Under the pieces are notes generated by a model. It did not search any database. It saw only the letters and a list, made by a program, of their open reading frames with translations, and was not told the DNA's origin. 38,844 nucleotides of DNA, from NCBI GenBank assembly GCA_017542695.1, contig JAFXWT010000316.1, positions 1 through 38,844 on the forward strand. Direction: 5' to 3'. This stretch comes from Clostridia bacterium. GTDB taxonomy: Bacteria > Bacillota_A > Clostridia > Oscillospirales > CAG-272. Position 1 is the stretch's first letter. Every line of letters begins with the position of its first letter. Positions 9,303 through 17,282 of the stretch are shown here, in pieces. A program made the translations under genes and the position numbers.

Positions 9303-9956
9303 TTATTGTCTTTTTATTCCTTCAATAAAACAAAAAACATCTTGTTCAGGGATACTGCCTGTCATTTTCAAACGAAACGCTTTATATCCATCATTCCAAA
9401 TGCACGAAAACAAACTATCGTTTTTATATGTCATTATTTCAACGTCATTAAGAATAATTGTTCCAACATCTCCATTCTCTGTATCAAAATAGGATATAGA
9501 TGTATTAATTTTTTGTATTGAAAGTGAAATTGTTTGTCCCAATTCATTTTCCCAAACAAAAAAATTCTTTTTTGATTTTGTTTCGTTTTTTTCAAAACCA
9601 TTCTGTATATACTCAAAGCTATAAGTCACAACTTCATTTGTCCCCGGCGGATTGTCTTTTGAATACTCCATTTTAATGTATGTCTCATAAAAATGAACTA
9701 CAAAATCTCTTATTTCATTTCGATAAACAACACCGCATCCGGCAAGAGCAAGGATTGCTGCAGCAATAAGAATTGCAATTACCTGACGAGCCGATGGTCT
9801 CCAATGAACTTTAATGCCGAGTGCGGCACTCATTTTTCTCGCTTGAAAAATTGAAACGCTTGTATCCCTTTTTATGTGCCTCATTTTTTCATCTATTCTT
9901 TCAAGAGCAACTTCAAGCAGTGCATCTTGCAAAAGCTTACAGTTTAATGTGTCCAT
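9303..9956 (-). CDS. DUF4367-type membrane protein, likely anti-sigma factor
   Basis: 217 aa. Residues about 1-57 are cytoplasmic and charged, one membrane helix follows (VIAILIAAAILALAGCG), and the extracytoplasmic C-terminal domain has the DUF4367 pattern ending in FRLKMTGSIPEQDVFCFIEGI. The gene overlaps the sigma factor gene by 20 bp, the usual arrangement of an ECF-type sigma with a membrane-bound anti-sigma. The role as anti-sigma is inferred from topology and gene order; the N-terminal region is not a clear ZAS zinc finger. Confidence 0.75.
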   Translation of the reverse strand: MDTLNCKLLQDALLEVALERIDEKMRHIKRDTSVSIFQARKMSAALGIKVHWRPSARQVIAILIAAAILALAGCGVVYRNEIRDFVVHFYETYIKMEYSKDNPPGTNEVVTYSFEYIQNGFEKNETKSKKNFFVWENELGQTISLSIQKINTSISYFDTENGDVGTIILNDVEIMTYKNDSLFSCIWNDGYKAFRLKMTGSIPEQDVFCFIEGIKRQ

Positions 9957-10497
9957 TTTTGCCCTCTATTCTTTCGTATTCTTCCTTTATCAATCCATAT
10001 GCTTTTTCAAGTCTTGAATATACCGACGGAACCGCCAGATCAAGTTGTTTGGCAATATCTTTTACTGACATTTCGAATTCATACTTCATTATAATTGGCA
10101 TTCTAAACTTGTCTTCTAAATTGTATATGATGGTTGCTATGATTTTTTTATTGTCTTCTTCAGCAACTATCTCCTCAAAATCTTCTTCGCTGGCAAGATT
10201 TTCGTTGTCATCAATGTCCTCATAATACTCGGTTTTGTTCAAGTGTTTGTAAATCTCATTGGTCAGTATTTTGAAAACATATGATTTTTCAAATTTGATT
10301 TCTTCAGGCATATATTGAATTAATCTTAAAAACGTATTTTGAACAACATCCCAAGCATCATTTTCATAATTCTTATAGTTTTTTCGTTTTAACTCACTTC
10401 TGGCATAAGAAATCAAATCATCATTGTATTTATTATACAAGTACCAAACCTTGTCATGCTTACTTTCATCAACAATAGATAATAAAAAGAATATCAT
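9937..10497 (-). CDS. RNA polymerase sigma factor, sigma-70/ECF-like
   Basis: 186 aa. Region 2-like sequence spans about residues 13-65 (YLYNKYNDDLISYARSEL and WDVVQNTFLRLI). An acidic linker follows, then a region 4 helix-turn-helix at about 135-180 (SVKDIAKQLDLAVPSVYSRL). The ATG at 10497 has GAGGAG about 9 nt upstream and a consensus promoter at 10533-10561. It overlaps the downstream DUF4367 gene, so the pair is probably translationally coupled and self-regulated. This is probably the first chromosomal gene beside the ICE. Confidence 0.88.
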   Translation of the reverse strand: MIFFLLSIVDESKHDKVWYLYNKYNDDLISYARSELKRKNYKNYENDAWDVVQNTFLRLIQYMPEEIKFEKSYVFKILTNEIYKHLNKTEYYEDIDDNENLASEEDFEEIVAEEDNKKIIATIIYNLEDKFRMPIIMKYEFEMSVKDIAKQLDLAVPSVYSRLEKAYGLIKEEYERIEGKNGHIKL

Positions 10498-10532
10498 AAA
10501 GTATATCTCCTCACAATGACACTTTCACCCAT

Positions 10533-10561
10533 ATAATAACAATAACTGCTTAGATTGTCAA
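10533..10561 (-). promoter_or_regulatory. Promoter of the sigma factor gene
   Basis: On the minus strand, TTGACA at 10561-10556 is followed by a 17 nt spacer and TATTAT at 10538-10533. This is a near-perfect housekeeping promoter about 35 bp before the ATG. It lies within 50 bp of the first att-like repeat, so ICE insertion has spared it but replaced whatever lay upstream. Confidence 0.75.
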
Positions 10562-10606
10562 GTTCAGAGTTCTAGAAAAAACGAAAGAATATCCATGAAA
10601 ACAGCG

Positions 10607-10645
10607 TTCAATTATTTTTCATCAATTAGTATAATCGGGGAAATT
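10607..10645. repeat. att-like repeat, copy 1 (attL candidate)
   Basis: A 39 bp sequence starting TTCAATTATTTTTCATCAA recurs at 10742-10780 with only four mismatches. Three of these are the central GTA, which reads TAC in the other copy, that is, its reverse complement. The location between the integrase stop and the first chromosomal promoter is where attL is expected. No third copy is visible at the right end of the window. Confidence 0.5.
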
Positions 10646-10741
10646 TTTTTGATAATTATAGCAACAAAAAACGAGGTTGTCAACAAAAAAACGAAAAAAT
10701 TATCCATTATTACCTTTTTCGATGAAAAAAACGAGATTTTT

Positions 10742-10780
10742 TTCAATTATTTTTCATCAATTATACTAATCGAGGAAATT
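10742..10780. repeat. att-like repeat, copy 2, abutting integrase stop
   Basis: Second copy of the 39 bp repeat. It ends inside the integrase stop codon region at 10779-10781. AAAAACGA motifs occur near both copies (around 10576, 10667, 10689 and 10727) and could be integrase or excisionase arm sites; that role is inferred. Confidence 0.5.
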
Positions 10781-11711
10781 AAAAGTTTATCATTTTGCCG
10801 AGTTTATTCATCATTTCGTGCTTGTGCGAAAGCAAACTGTGAGCATATCGATTTAGTGTTACAGTGGAGTTTTTGTGTCCCAATAAATCAGACAAAGTTT
10901 TTACGTCCATTCCGGATTCAAGTGCTCTCGTTGCAAATGTATGCCGAAGTGAATGAAACCCGTGATGCGGAATGTTCAGTTTTTTGAGCAGAAGCGCAAA
11001 ACTCGACTGATATGAACGGATAAATATAGTCTTTTCTTTGTCTCCGACTACCCACTCGGAGCCATTTTTGTTTTTGATCTCTTTGAGCATTGGAATAAGT
11101 TGTTTTGGAATCGGTATCTGCCTCTTTGATTTCTTCGTTTTCGGCGTATCGATCATTCGGCAAAAATGCCCGTTTACAGTATCGTCGTAACAAGTCTTGG
11201 TGACTGATATTTCTCCATTTTTGAAGTCAATATCGCTCCATTTGAGTGCAAGCAATTCGCCAATCCTGAGTCCCGTGTATAGACAAAGAATTATGCCGAA
11301 CATTTTGGGTCTTTTGTCTTCAAGAACAGCTTTTTCTATCTTTTTTTGTTCAGCTAAAGTGAAACATTCGACACTTGTTTCGTCTGTTTTCGGTCGTTTG
11401 ATTTTATTTGCCATATAAGCGGTTGTAAGATTGTTTTCGTATGCGGTTTTTAGTGATTTCTGAATTATTGTAATAATTGAATTGACTGTGTTTGCCGAAA
11501 GAGCGCCTCCGGTTTTAATATTTCCCGCGTTGATCATTTCGGTAATGCCTGTTTGAATAACAAGTAGCGACAATTCATTGATTTCGTAATCACCGAACCT
11601 TTGAATTATATGGTTTGAAACAATGCTTTCATACCGCATATAAGTTCTGTGTTTCACAGTAGGTTTTACATAATTCTCAAGCCATATTGTGAGCCATTCT
11701 TTGTATTTCAT
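10779..11711 (-). CDS. Tyrosine recombinase/integrase of the ICE
   Basis: Cuts and joins DNA at the element's attachment sites. About 310 aa; ATG 11711 is chosen because GGAGG lies 5 nt upstream. The N-terminal half is a SAM-like core-binding domain (KEWLTIWLENYVKPTV, YMRYESIV). The catalytic domain keeps all key residues: Arg in GLRIGELLALKW, HSLRHTFATRALE (His and Arg), His in LLGHKNSTV and Tyr in LNRYAHS. It is shorter than Tn916 integrase (405 aa) and lacks a separate N-terminal arm-binding domain. No convincing excisionase is beside it. Confidence 0.93.
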   Translation of the reverse strand: MKYKEWLTIWLENYVKPTVKHRTYMRYESIVSNHIIQRFGDYEINELSLLVIQTGITEMINAGNIKTGGALSANTVNSIITIIQKSLKTAYENNLTTAYMANKIKRPKTDETSVECFTLAEQKKIEKAVLEDKRPKMFGIILCLYTGLRIGELLALKWSDIDFKNGEISVTKTCYDDTVNGHFCRMIDTPKTKKSKRQIPIPKQLIPMLKEIKNKNGSEWVVGDKEKTIFIRSYQSSFALLLKKLNIPHHGFHSLRHTFATRALESGMDVKTLSDLLGHKNSTVTLNRYAHSLLSHKHEMMNKLGKMINF

Positions 11712-11734
11712 TTTTTCCTCCAAATAAAAATAAT

Positions 11735-11762
11735 AGCCGAGTAAATGTATTTTTACACGGCT
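11735..11762. terminator. Hairpin upstream of integrase
   Basis: AGCCGAGTAAA and TTTACACGGCT form an 11 bp stem with one mismatch. In both directions the sequence after it is T-rich, so it can act as a bidirectional terminator. On the minus strand it sits only about 15 nt before the integrase ribosome binding site, so integrase would need read-through or a promoter inside this stretch. The 11763-11912 interval is otherwise AT-rich with no convincing gene. Confidence 0.55.
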
Positions 11763-11912
11763 TATTTATTTTATCATTTTTTATATTAAATAATTTATTG
11801 CCACATTTTTTCTTCATCTGTTTTTTAAAATGATATGTTCGCCTTGTGTGTCCATTGTGAACATAGGCATAGTCCACCATATATAAACACTACCCCCTTG
11901 GTTGAAAAACTA

Positions 11913-11931
11913 TCAAAAAGTCACTTTTTGA
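11913..11931 (-). terminator. Terminator-like palindrome after the HTH gene
   Basis: TCAAAAAGT and ACTTTTTGA are perfectly complementary around one central base and are followed on the minus strand by TAGTTTTTC. It includes the stop codon of the small HTH gene and probably ends the VirD4 operon. Confidence 0.55.
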
Positions 11932-12178
11932 GAGTATAGAGATTGCTGCTGTTGGCGCCGTTTGATCTGAAACGGCGCTCTTTTTCTATATATCCCTTTT
12001 TTTCAAGATCGAATATGGCGCGCTTGACGGTAGATCTAGATAATTTCGTGTCTTTGGCGATGGTTTTGATCGACGGAAAGCAAGTTTTCACCGTATTGCT
12101 CCTGTCAAGAAGATAAAAGAAAACCGTGACGGCTCTTGACGGCAAATCGTCACGGTACATTTCATCAAGTCGTCCCAC
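11921..12178 (-). CDS. Small helix-turn-helix protein (HTH_36-like)
   Basis: 85 aa with GTG start at 12178 (GAGGTG 6 nt upstream). The winged-helix region SIKTIAKDTKLSRSTVKRAI plus FDLEKKGYIEKERRFR covers most of the protein and matches HTH_36-type replication or regulatory proteins. It overlaps the VirD4 gene by 14 bp, so it is translated with it. Members beside VirD4 in ICEs are probably regulators or short replication-initiator relatives. The exact role is unknown. Confidence 0.75.
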   Translation of the reverse strand: MGRLDEMYRDDLPSRAVTVFFYLLDRSNTVKTCFPSIKTIAKDTKLSRSTVKRAIFDLEKKGYIEKERRFRSNGANSSNLYTLKK

Positions 12179-14027
12179 TTTGCACCTCGCTGATCATTTG
12201 AGATTTTTCGGTCCTGAGTTTGATGTGCGACTTGGGTTCGCTTTTTTTGATTTGCCCGATATTAAATGCGTTCTGCGGAATCGTTCTGCCGTCATTTTCT
12301 CCATCCACCTCCTCGCTGTTTTTTTCTGCGTGATATTTCTGCATTATCATATCAATAAGTTCATTTTTATCCGCATAACCGACCACTCTGTTTCCGTGTT
12401 CTTCTACCGAATACGGTTCTCCGAAAGTGATCCCCCATTTGAAATACAATTTGAGTTTGACCTTCATCGGATGATATCCCGTTTTCATAACAATAAACGT
12501 GCCTTTGGGTAATACTTTTAGTTCGTCGGCACTCATAAGAGCACGTTCCGTCATTTGAAGCGACTGCGACGGATCGTTCTTACTGCGGCTCACAGAGCCT
12601 GACAAGACTGTCCGACTGCCCATTGATTTTGATAATGTGTCAGCAGATGCGCTGTTCGGCGCGAATCCGCCGAAGATCGTGAGCTGCGTGTTGTCGACAA
12701 TAATGTCCGCGCCTTCTTTCCCGTAGTTTTTTTCAAGCTGTGCAAACGACTGAATAACAGGAACGATCTGCAAGCGTCTTGAACGTGATGCCGAGAACAT
12801 GATTTCAGCAGATTCGATTCTCGGTAGCGTTCCGAATTCATCGCATAAGAATATACAACGGTTTTTAAGTTTGCCTCCGTTCTCATCAGCAACAGCGAGT
12901 ATCTCGCGATACAGTTGCTGAATTATAAGACTCACCATAAAATAGCAGTTGGGATTTTCCTCCGGAAGAATCAAGAATATTGCCGATTTTTCATTACAGA
13001 ACTTTTCGGCGTCGATCTCCGTGTCAAAGCAAAGCATCTGTTCAAGTTCGCTGTCGAGAAAAGCATTAAGCCGTGAGAGTGCCGTTGACATTACGGAGTT
13101 CATAGATTGTTCTGCTGAATTTAGCGCCGCGCCCGCAAACCAACGTGCTTTGTGGTCGGAAGGTAGCAGATCCATCAACTCTTGAAACTGATTCTTTTTC
13201 CCGTTTTTCGCTCCCGCGTTTTTGGATGGCGCAAGGAGTTCCTGTATTATCTTGAACACAGAAACGATATGTCTTTCCTCTGGCTTGCAGAATTCAGCGA
13301 CAAGAAGAATCGTTGCCGTGAGAAGTCCTTCGGCCGCATCATAGAAAAAAGCATTTTGACCGAAGTTCCCCGCCTCCATTCCGGAGAGAATTATGGTTTT
13401 TGAGATTATCTTCGCATACTTTTCCGCTTTTGCCTTATATACGAGTTGATTTGGATTTTCATTATATAGGTCAAAATACTTGTTTACGAGATGGAGAAGA
13501 TTATTTCCGTTTGAGCGCGTGGGGTTTCGGAGATCTATCACGGAAATGTGATACCCGTATTTCTTTTTTGCTATCGTTCCATAGTTTCTCATAATATCGC
13601 CTTTTGTGTCCGTTGAGAGAAAACTCATTCCTGTGGCACAAGCGTACTCAATGCACGGGTACATCCAATATGCTGTCTTTCCGACGCCTGCCGCGCCTAT
13701 CATAAGCGCGTGAACATCGCTTGTATCGACAAGCGCTGTTGTTTTTTCTTTTCCTTCACATCCGACAACGATCCCTTGCAAAAGGTTTCCGTCTTTATCT
13801 TTCGGGAGATTTTTTCCTCTTCGCCATTCGTCCGGTTCAAAAGGAACGCGTTTATATGTGATCCTAATCTCTTTTCTTGTCGCCCATCTAGCTGTTCCGT
13901 GCTGGCCGTCGCCGACTGTTTTTGATTTGATATGATTAAGACTGTATATATACGAAAACAGCGTGATACCACCAAGCACCAATGCCATTATGGTGCCGGC
14001 AGTTATGAGTATGATAATGTTTGGCAT
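12165..14027 (-). CDS. virD4: VirD4/TraG-type coupling protein
   Basis: Hexameric ATPase that delivers the relaxase-DNA complex to the transfer channel at the inner side of the membrane. 620 aa. One N-terminal membrane helix (about 5-30), Walker A GAAGVGKTAYW at 111-121, Walker B CIFLCDEFGTLPR near residue 395, and a C-terminal T4SS-DNA-transfer segment (DIIVDNTQLTIFGGF and TERALMSADEL). The ATG at 14027 has GAGGTGG upstream. It overlaps the primase-like gene upstream by 25 bp and the HTH gene downstream by 14 bp. Confidence 0.95.
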   Translation of the reverse strand: MPNIIILITAGTIMALVLGGITLFSYIYSLNHIKSKTVGDGQHGTARWATRKEIRITYKRVPFEPDEWRRGKNLPKDKDGNLLQGIVVGCEGKEKTTALVDTSDVHALMIGAAGVGKTAYWMYPCIEYACATGMSFLSTDTKGDIMRNYGTIAKKKYGYHISVIDLRNPTRSNGNNLLHLVNKYFDLYNENPNQLVYKAKAEKYAKIISKTIILSGMEAGNFGQNAFFYDAAEGLLTATILLVAEFCKPEERHIVSVFKIIQELLAPSKNAGAKNGKKNQFQELMDLLPSDHKARWFAGAALNSAEQSMNSVMSTALSRLNAFLDSELEQMLCFDTEIDAEKFCNEKSAIFLILPEENPNCYFMVSLIIQQLYREILAVADENGGKLKNRCIFLCDEFGTLPRIESAEIMFSASRSRRLQIVPVIQSFAQLEKNYGKEGADIIVDNTQLTIFGGFAPNSASADTLSKSMGSRTVLSGSVSRSKNDPSQSLQMTERALMSADELKVLPKGTFIVMKTGYHPMKVKLKLYFKWGITFGEPYSVEEHGNRVVGYADKNELIDMIMQKYHAEKNSEEVDGENDGRTIPQNAFNIGQIKKSEPKSHIKLRTEKSQMISEVQSGTT

Positions 14028-14956
14028 TCTTCCACCTCGTTTTCATCTGATTGATTTGATGTCAAATCTTCGTTAAAGTCCTTGTTTATCGGCGCTTGAC
14101 GATACACCTTGATATTCGGATGTACTCGCTTCAAAAGCCCGCAAATTCGCTCAGAGGCGGCGTTTCCCGCTGCATCGTTGTCAAGACAGAGGATTGCTTT
14201 TTTGATATTCTCGTTATGTTCAAGCATTTTCATGGCGGCTTGCGGGGCAACCGAACAGATCGCAACGTAATGATGAGTTTGCCATCCGGTTTTATGCATT
14301 GAGATATATGACAGCATATCTATCGGCGCTTCAAAGATGTACAACCTGTCCGATGTGCCGTTCCAATGAAAACTGTATTTTGGATCGCTGCCGATCTCGT
14401 TGCATTTGAATGTGCTGTCGCTCGTTGTTCCGCGTTTGTGTGCATGTCGGGGTGTACCGTTTTCATCGTATCCGACAAATACGCAGTTATGATAATACGC
14501 TTCTTCATAAATCAGATGCTTATGAGCAAATGCGTGTATTACATCTCGATCAATACCGCGCTGAAACATAAGATAAGCAAACGCTCGTCGCATATCCAAA
14601 TGAGCCGGCGGAAGTGAAAATGGCTTCGCAGTTTTTTCGACTTCATTTTGCTCGGGTTTAATCGTTGAGATGTTCTCGCCGATAAGCATTGTAACGGCGT
14701 CCGGATATGTTTTGCAATCAAAAAAGCGGCGTGCAAAATCGATTGCATCGCCGCCTTCCTGAGTATATTGATCGTACCACAAATTTCCTTTGATCGATAT
14801 CTTTTCTCCATTGCTTGTCCAGGAATAACTTTGTCCTTCTCGCTTGATGCTCTCGCCTTTCTTTCGGAGAAAGTCGGCAATATTTATGGTGCGTGCTTGT
14901 TGTTTTTGCTGGGTTGTAAAAAATATATATTTGTTTATTATGCTTATCACCTCCAA
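14003..14956 (-). CDS. TOPRIM/DUF3991 primase-like protein
   Basis: Probably a primase-like protein acting on ICE DNA during transfer or replication. The N-terminal CHC2-like/DUF3991 part (ADFLRKKGESIKREGQSYSW, then WYDQYTQEGGDAIDFA) is followed by a TOPRIM fold with the catalytic Glu in YIFEAPIDML and the Asp pair in CLDNDAAGN. Start choice is difficult: TTG 14956 and GTG 14950 overlap the ribosome site GGAGGT (14954-14949), while ATA at 14941 is spaced 7 nt from it and fits better. It overlaps the VirD4 gene by 25 bp. Confidence 0.85.
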   Translation of the reverse strand: MEVISIINKYIFFTTQQKQQARTINIADFLRKKGESIKREGQSYSWTSNGEKISIKGNLWYDQYTQEGGDAIDFARRFFDCKTYPDAVTMLIGENISTIKPEQNEVEKTAKPFSLPPAHLDMRRAFAYLMFQRGIDRDVIHAFAHKHLIYEEAYYHNCVFVGYDENGTPRHAHKRGTTSDSTFKCNEIGSDPKYSFHWNGTSDRLYIFEAPIDMLSYISMHKTGWQTHHYVAICSVAPQAAMKMLEHNENIKKAILCLDNDAAGNAASERICGLLKRVHPNIKVYRQAPINKDFNEDLTSNQSDENEVEECQTLSYS

Positions 14957-15301
14957 AAAAGTAGTACAGTTATATTAACACCTTTCGCAAGTTTATTTTT
15001 GCCATATTCCCTCAAAATTACATTTTGTTAATCACCTAAATTACATATTTTAATTCAAGTGCAAAGATTAAGAAAAAACTTAATTATTTATCCACCGTGT
15101 TCGCAGACGTAGACGGTCAAAAATTCTTATTTCTTCAGAATGATGAAAGAATGTTCTGTGATTTTTGAATTGATCGGTATCTCTGTTTATAGGGATACAA
15201 TAATTTATTATTTCACATTCGCATCACAAATATGAAATTCGGAATATACTCCGAGCGAGAATTGTTGTATTTTTTTATAATATTCTCAAAGGAGTCGAAT
15301 T
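14957..15301. promoter_or_regulatory. 345 bp intergenic region with several inverted repeats
   Basis: It lies between divergent genes (primase-like on minus, XRE repressor on plus) and holds no gene. Seen: TTAAG-A6-CTTAA at 15068-15083, ACCGT...ACGGT at 15094-15117, CAGAA...TTCTG around 15138-15162, and CGGA...TCCG just before a TATAAT box at 15276-15281 serving the XRE gene. It may hold operators and possibly oriT. No nick site was recognised. Confidence 0.4.
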
Positions 15302-15529
15302 ATGCCGGAAATGAAAGCTTTAGCAGTGAAGACAAAGATGATACGCAAGGGCATTTTTCACGAAACTCAACTTGAATTTGCGCAAAACTGCGGTATCAGC
15401 CCGGACGAGCTGAGCGATATCGAAAATCAGCACGCAAATCCAAGATTAACTACATTGCAAAACATTGCCGCTTATACCGGTTTAACCGTCTCTGAACTGC
15501 TTGATGTTAAGGAGGATGATCAATCATAA
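15302..15529 (+). CDS. XRE-family HTH regulator
   Basis: 75 aa, ATG with AAAGGAG 7 nt upstream. The helix-turn-helix is ETQLEFAQNCGISPDELSDIE followed by PRLTTLQNIAAYTGLTVSELL, the standard Cro/C1 pattern. It is transcribed opposite to the transfer genes. It probably binds the inverted repeats upstream of itself and sets the element's expression state; that is inferred from position. The stop overlaps the likely start of the next small gene, so the two are coupled. Confidence 0.85.
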   Translation: MPEMKALAVKTKMIRKGIFHETQLEFAQNCGISPDELSDIENQHANPRLTTLQNIAAYTGLTVSELLDVKEDDQS

Positions 15530-15765
15530 AATACCGTTATCAACTCTTATCTGATTTTACACAAGATGAAACTGGCTCAAAGCATAAAGTATACGGTGTT
15601 CAAGCTGTTGCAGATGATGGAAGCGTTTTGCTATCAATACCTGATATTTCTTTCAGTTTGCAAAAAACGAAAGATTTTGTAGATTGTTGCAATTCCCTTG
15701 AACTTTCATTATGCCATATCTATGATGTTATTGATGATTTTTTGCTCTCCCAGTATTCTCCTTGA
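15526..15765 (+). CDS. DUF6514-like small protein, non-standard start
   Basis: 79 codons in a frame that no ATG, GTG or TTG opens near its beginning. Reading from ATA 15526 gives an N-terminus KYRYQLLSDFTQDETGS, followed by YGVQAVADDGSVLLSIPDIS and LELSLCHIYDVIDDFL at the end, the pattern of DUF6514 proteins. The ribosome site AAGGAGG (15509-15515) is 10 nt before this ATA and 7 nt before an in-frame ATC at 15523. It overlaps the XRE stop codon. Function unknown; probably a partner of the regulator. Confidence 0.65.
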   Translation: MKYRYQLLSDFTQDETGSKHKVYGVQAVADDGSVLLSIPDISFSLQKTKDFVDCCNSLELSLCHIYDVIDDFLLSQYSP

Positions 15766-15878
15766 TCTATCAAACATATCTTTTGTCAAACTCTACGCAT
15801 GTTTTTCTTAAAAAGCATTTATATTTCTCGTATCATTTTTTGCCTTATAAGACGTGGTTGCAATATTTTTTTGCAACT

Positions 15879-15974
15879 TGTAGCAAAAATTTATTGTAAA
15901 GTCATTGACTTTTTTTTGTAAACGTGCTATAATACAATAAAAAACCGCTACATGTAGCAAAAATATATTGCAAA
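15879..15974 (+). promoter_or_regulatory. Promoter and operator of the AAA+ ATPase gene
   Basis: TTGACT at 15905-15910 and TATAAT at 15928-15933 are separated by 17 nt, a near-perfect promoter. The perfect palindrome GCTACATGTAGC (15947-15958) lies at or just after the start point. A 22 bp direct repeat, TGTAGCAAAAAT followed by ATTG, occurs at 15879-15900 and 15953-15974 with two mismatches. The layout fits repression by a dimeric regulator. Confidence 0.7.
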
Positions 15975-15985
15975 AAGAGGCTGTT

Positions 15986-17239
15986 ATGGAAATAAAACGA
16001 GATTTATACTTGAATAAGCTCATACAAAGAAAGCATAATGGGCTAATCAAAGTTATAACAGGGATACGACGTTGCGGAAAGTCGTATCTTTTGAATACAA
16101 TATTCAAAAATCATTTATTATCAGAGGGCATTGATTCAGATCATATAATCGAAATGGCTTTTGACGACTATGAGAATGCAAAATTCAGAGATCCAGATGT
16201 TTTCTATTCTTTTGCAAAAGAAAAAATCAAGGATAACAATATGTATTACTTTTTACTTGATGAAGTACAGTTGTTGAATAACTTCGAATCTGTATTGCTT
16301 GGTCTTATGCACAGGAAAAACGCAGACGTATATGTTACGGGAAGCAACGCTAAATTTCTATCAAAAGATATAATAACCGAATTTCGTGGGCGAGGCGATG
16401 AGATCCATATGTATCCATTGAGCTTCTCTGAATTTTTGACCGTATATGAAGGAGAAAAATCTGACGCACTAAATGAATATATGGTTTATGGCGGACTTCC
16501 TTTGGTCGTATTAACTCCCGATCCCGAGCATAAGACAGAACTGTTGAATTCTCTTTTTTCGGAAACATATTTAAGCGATATTCTCACCAGAAACAGACTT
16601 AAAAATACCGGTGAAATGGGAGAGCTTATCAGTATTCTTTCTTCCAATATCGGTTCACTAACCAATCCGTCAAAACTTCAGAACACATTTCGCACGGTGA
16701 AAAAATCAAAGATCACCGCTGCGACCATAACAAAATATCTCGGTTATCTTTCCGAAGCGTATCTTATCGAAGGTGCAAAAAGATATGATATACGCGGAAA
16801 GGCATATATAGAAACTCCGTTAAAATATTATTTTACCGATCTCGGACTGCGAAACGCGAGTATAAGTTTCAGGCAGATCGAGCCGACTCACAGTATGGAA
16901 AATATAATATACAACGAACTTTGCTCGCGAGGATTCAGTGTGGATATCGGGACTGTGAATATATCCGAAAGAAATAATCTTGGAATTCCGACAAGAAAGC
17001 AACTTGAAGTCGATTTCGTGGCCAACAAAGGCTCAAAGCGTTACTATATCCAATCTGTTTATGCAATCCCGGATGGTGATAAACTTGAACAAGAAACAAG
17101 GCCGCTTAATAAAATCGAAGACTCGTTCAAAAAAATAATAATTTCTCATAATGCGCCCGCTCCTTTTTATTCGGAGGACGGTATTCTTACGATGAATATA
17201 TTAGATTTCCTCATCAATAAAAACAGTTTAGATTTCTGA
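15986..17239 (+). CDS. AAA+ ATPase with C-terminal DUF4143
   Basis: 417 aa cytoplasmic ATPase. ATG 15986 has AAGAGG 6 nt upstream; an in-frame TTG at 15968 lies before that site. Walker A GIRRCGKSYLL at 26-36, Walker B YYFLLDEVQLL near 90, sensor-like VYVTGSNAKFLS, and a C-terminal DUF4143 domain (nuclease-like fold) with QLEVDFVANKGSKRYYIQSVY. The family is widespread in gut anaerobes and poorly characterised. It has its own promoter and terminator on the strand opposite to transfer genes, so it is cargo. Confidence 0.88.
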   Translation: MEIKRDLYLNKLIQRKHNGLIKVITGIRRCGKSYLLNTIFKNHLLSEGIDSDHIIEMAFDDYENAKFRDPDVFYSFAKEKIKDNNMYYFLLDEVQLLNNFESVLLGLMHRKNADVYVTGSNAKFLSKDIITEFRGRGDEIHMYPLSFSEFLTVYEGEKSDALNEYMVYGGLPLVVLTPDPEHKTELLNSLFSETYLSDILTRNRLKNTGEMGELISILSSNIGSLTNPSKLQNTFRTVKKSKITAATITKYLGYLSEAYLIEGAKRYDIRGKAYIETPLKYYFTDLGLRNASISFRQIEPTHSMENIIYNELCSRGFSVDIGTVNISERNNLGIPTRKQLEVDFVANKGSKRYYIQSVYAIPDGDKLEQETRPLNKIEDSFKKIIISHNAPAPFYSEDGILTMNILDFLINKNSLDF

Positions 17240-17247
17240 TGCTGCTT

Positions 17248-17282
17248 AAATGGAACGTATTTTTCAATACGTTCCATTTTTA
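17248..17282. terminator. Bidirectional terminator between AAA+ and relaxase genes
   Basis: AAATGGAACGTATT and AATACGTTCCATTT form a perfect stem with a TTTC loop. T-rich tails on both strands suit the convergent genes on either side (stops at 17239 and 17283). Confidence 0.9.

Noticed and set aside
10563..10573. TTCAGAGTTC here and near 38752, as ends of the ICE
   Set aside because: Ten matching bases are expected by chance at a few percent between two such regions, and the right copy lies inside an open frame.
11677..11880. 67-codon minus frame, basic, upstream of integrase as a possible excisionase
   Set aside because: It runs out of frame into the integrase start, its ribosome site is 13 nt away, and it has no HTH pattern of known excisionases.
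15808..16107. 99-codon minus frame across the AAA+ promoter
   Set aside because: AT-rich shadow crossing a consensus promoter and the opposite gene; no ribosome site.
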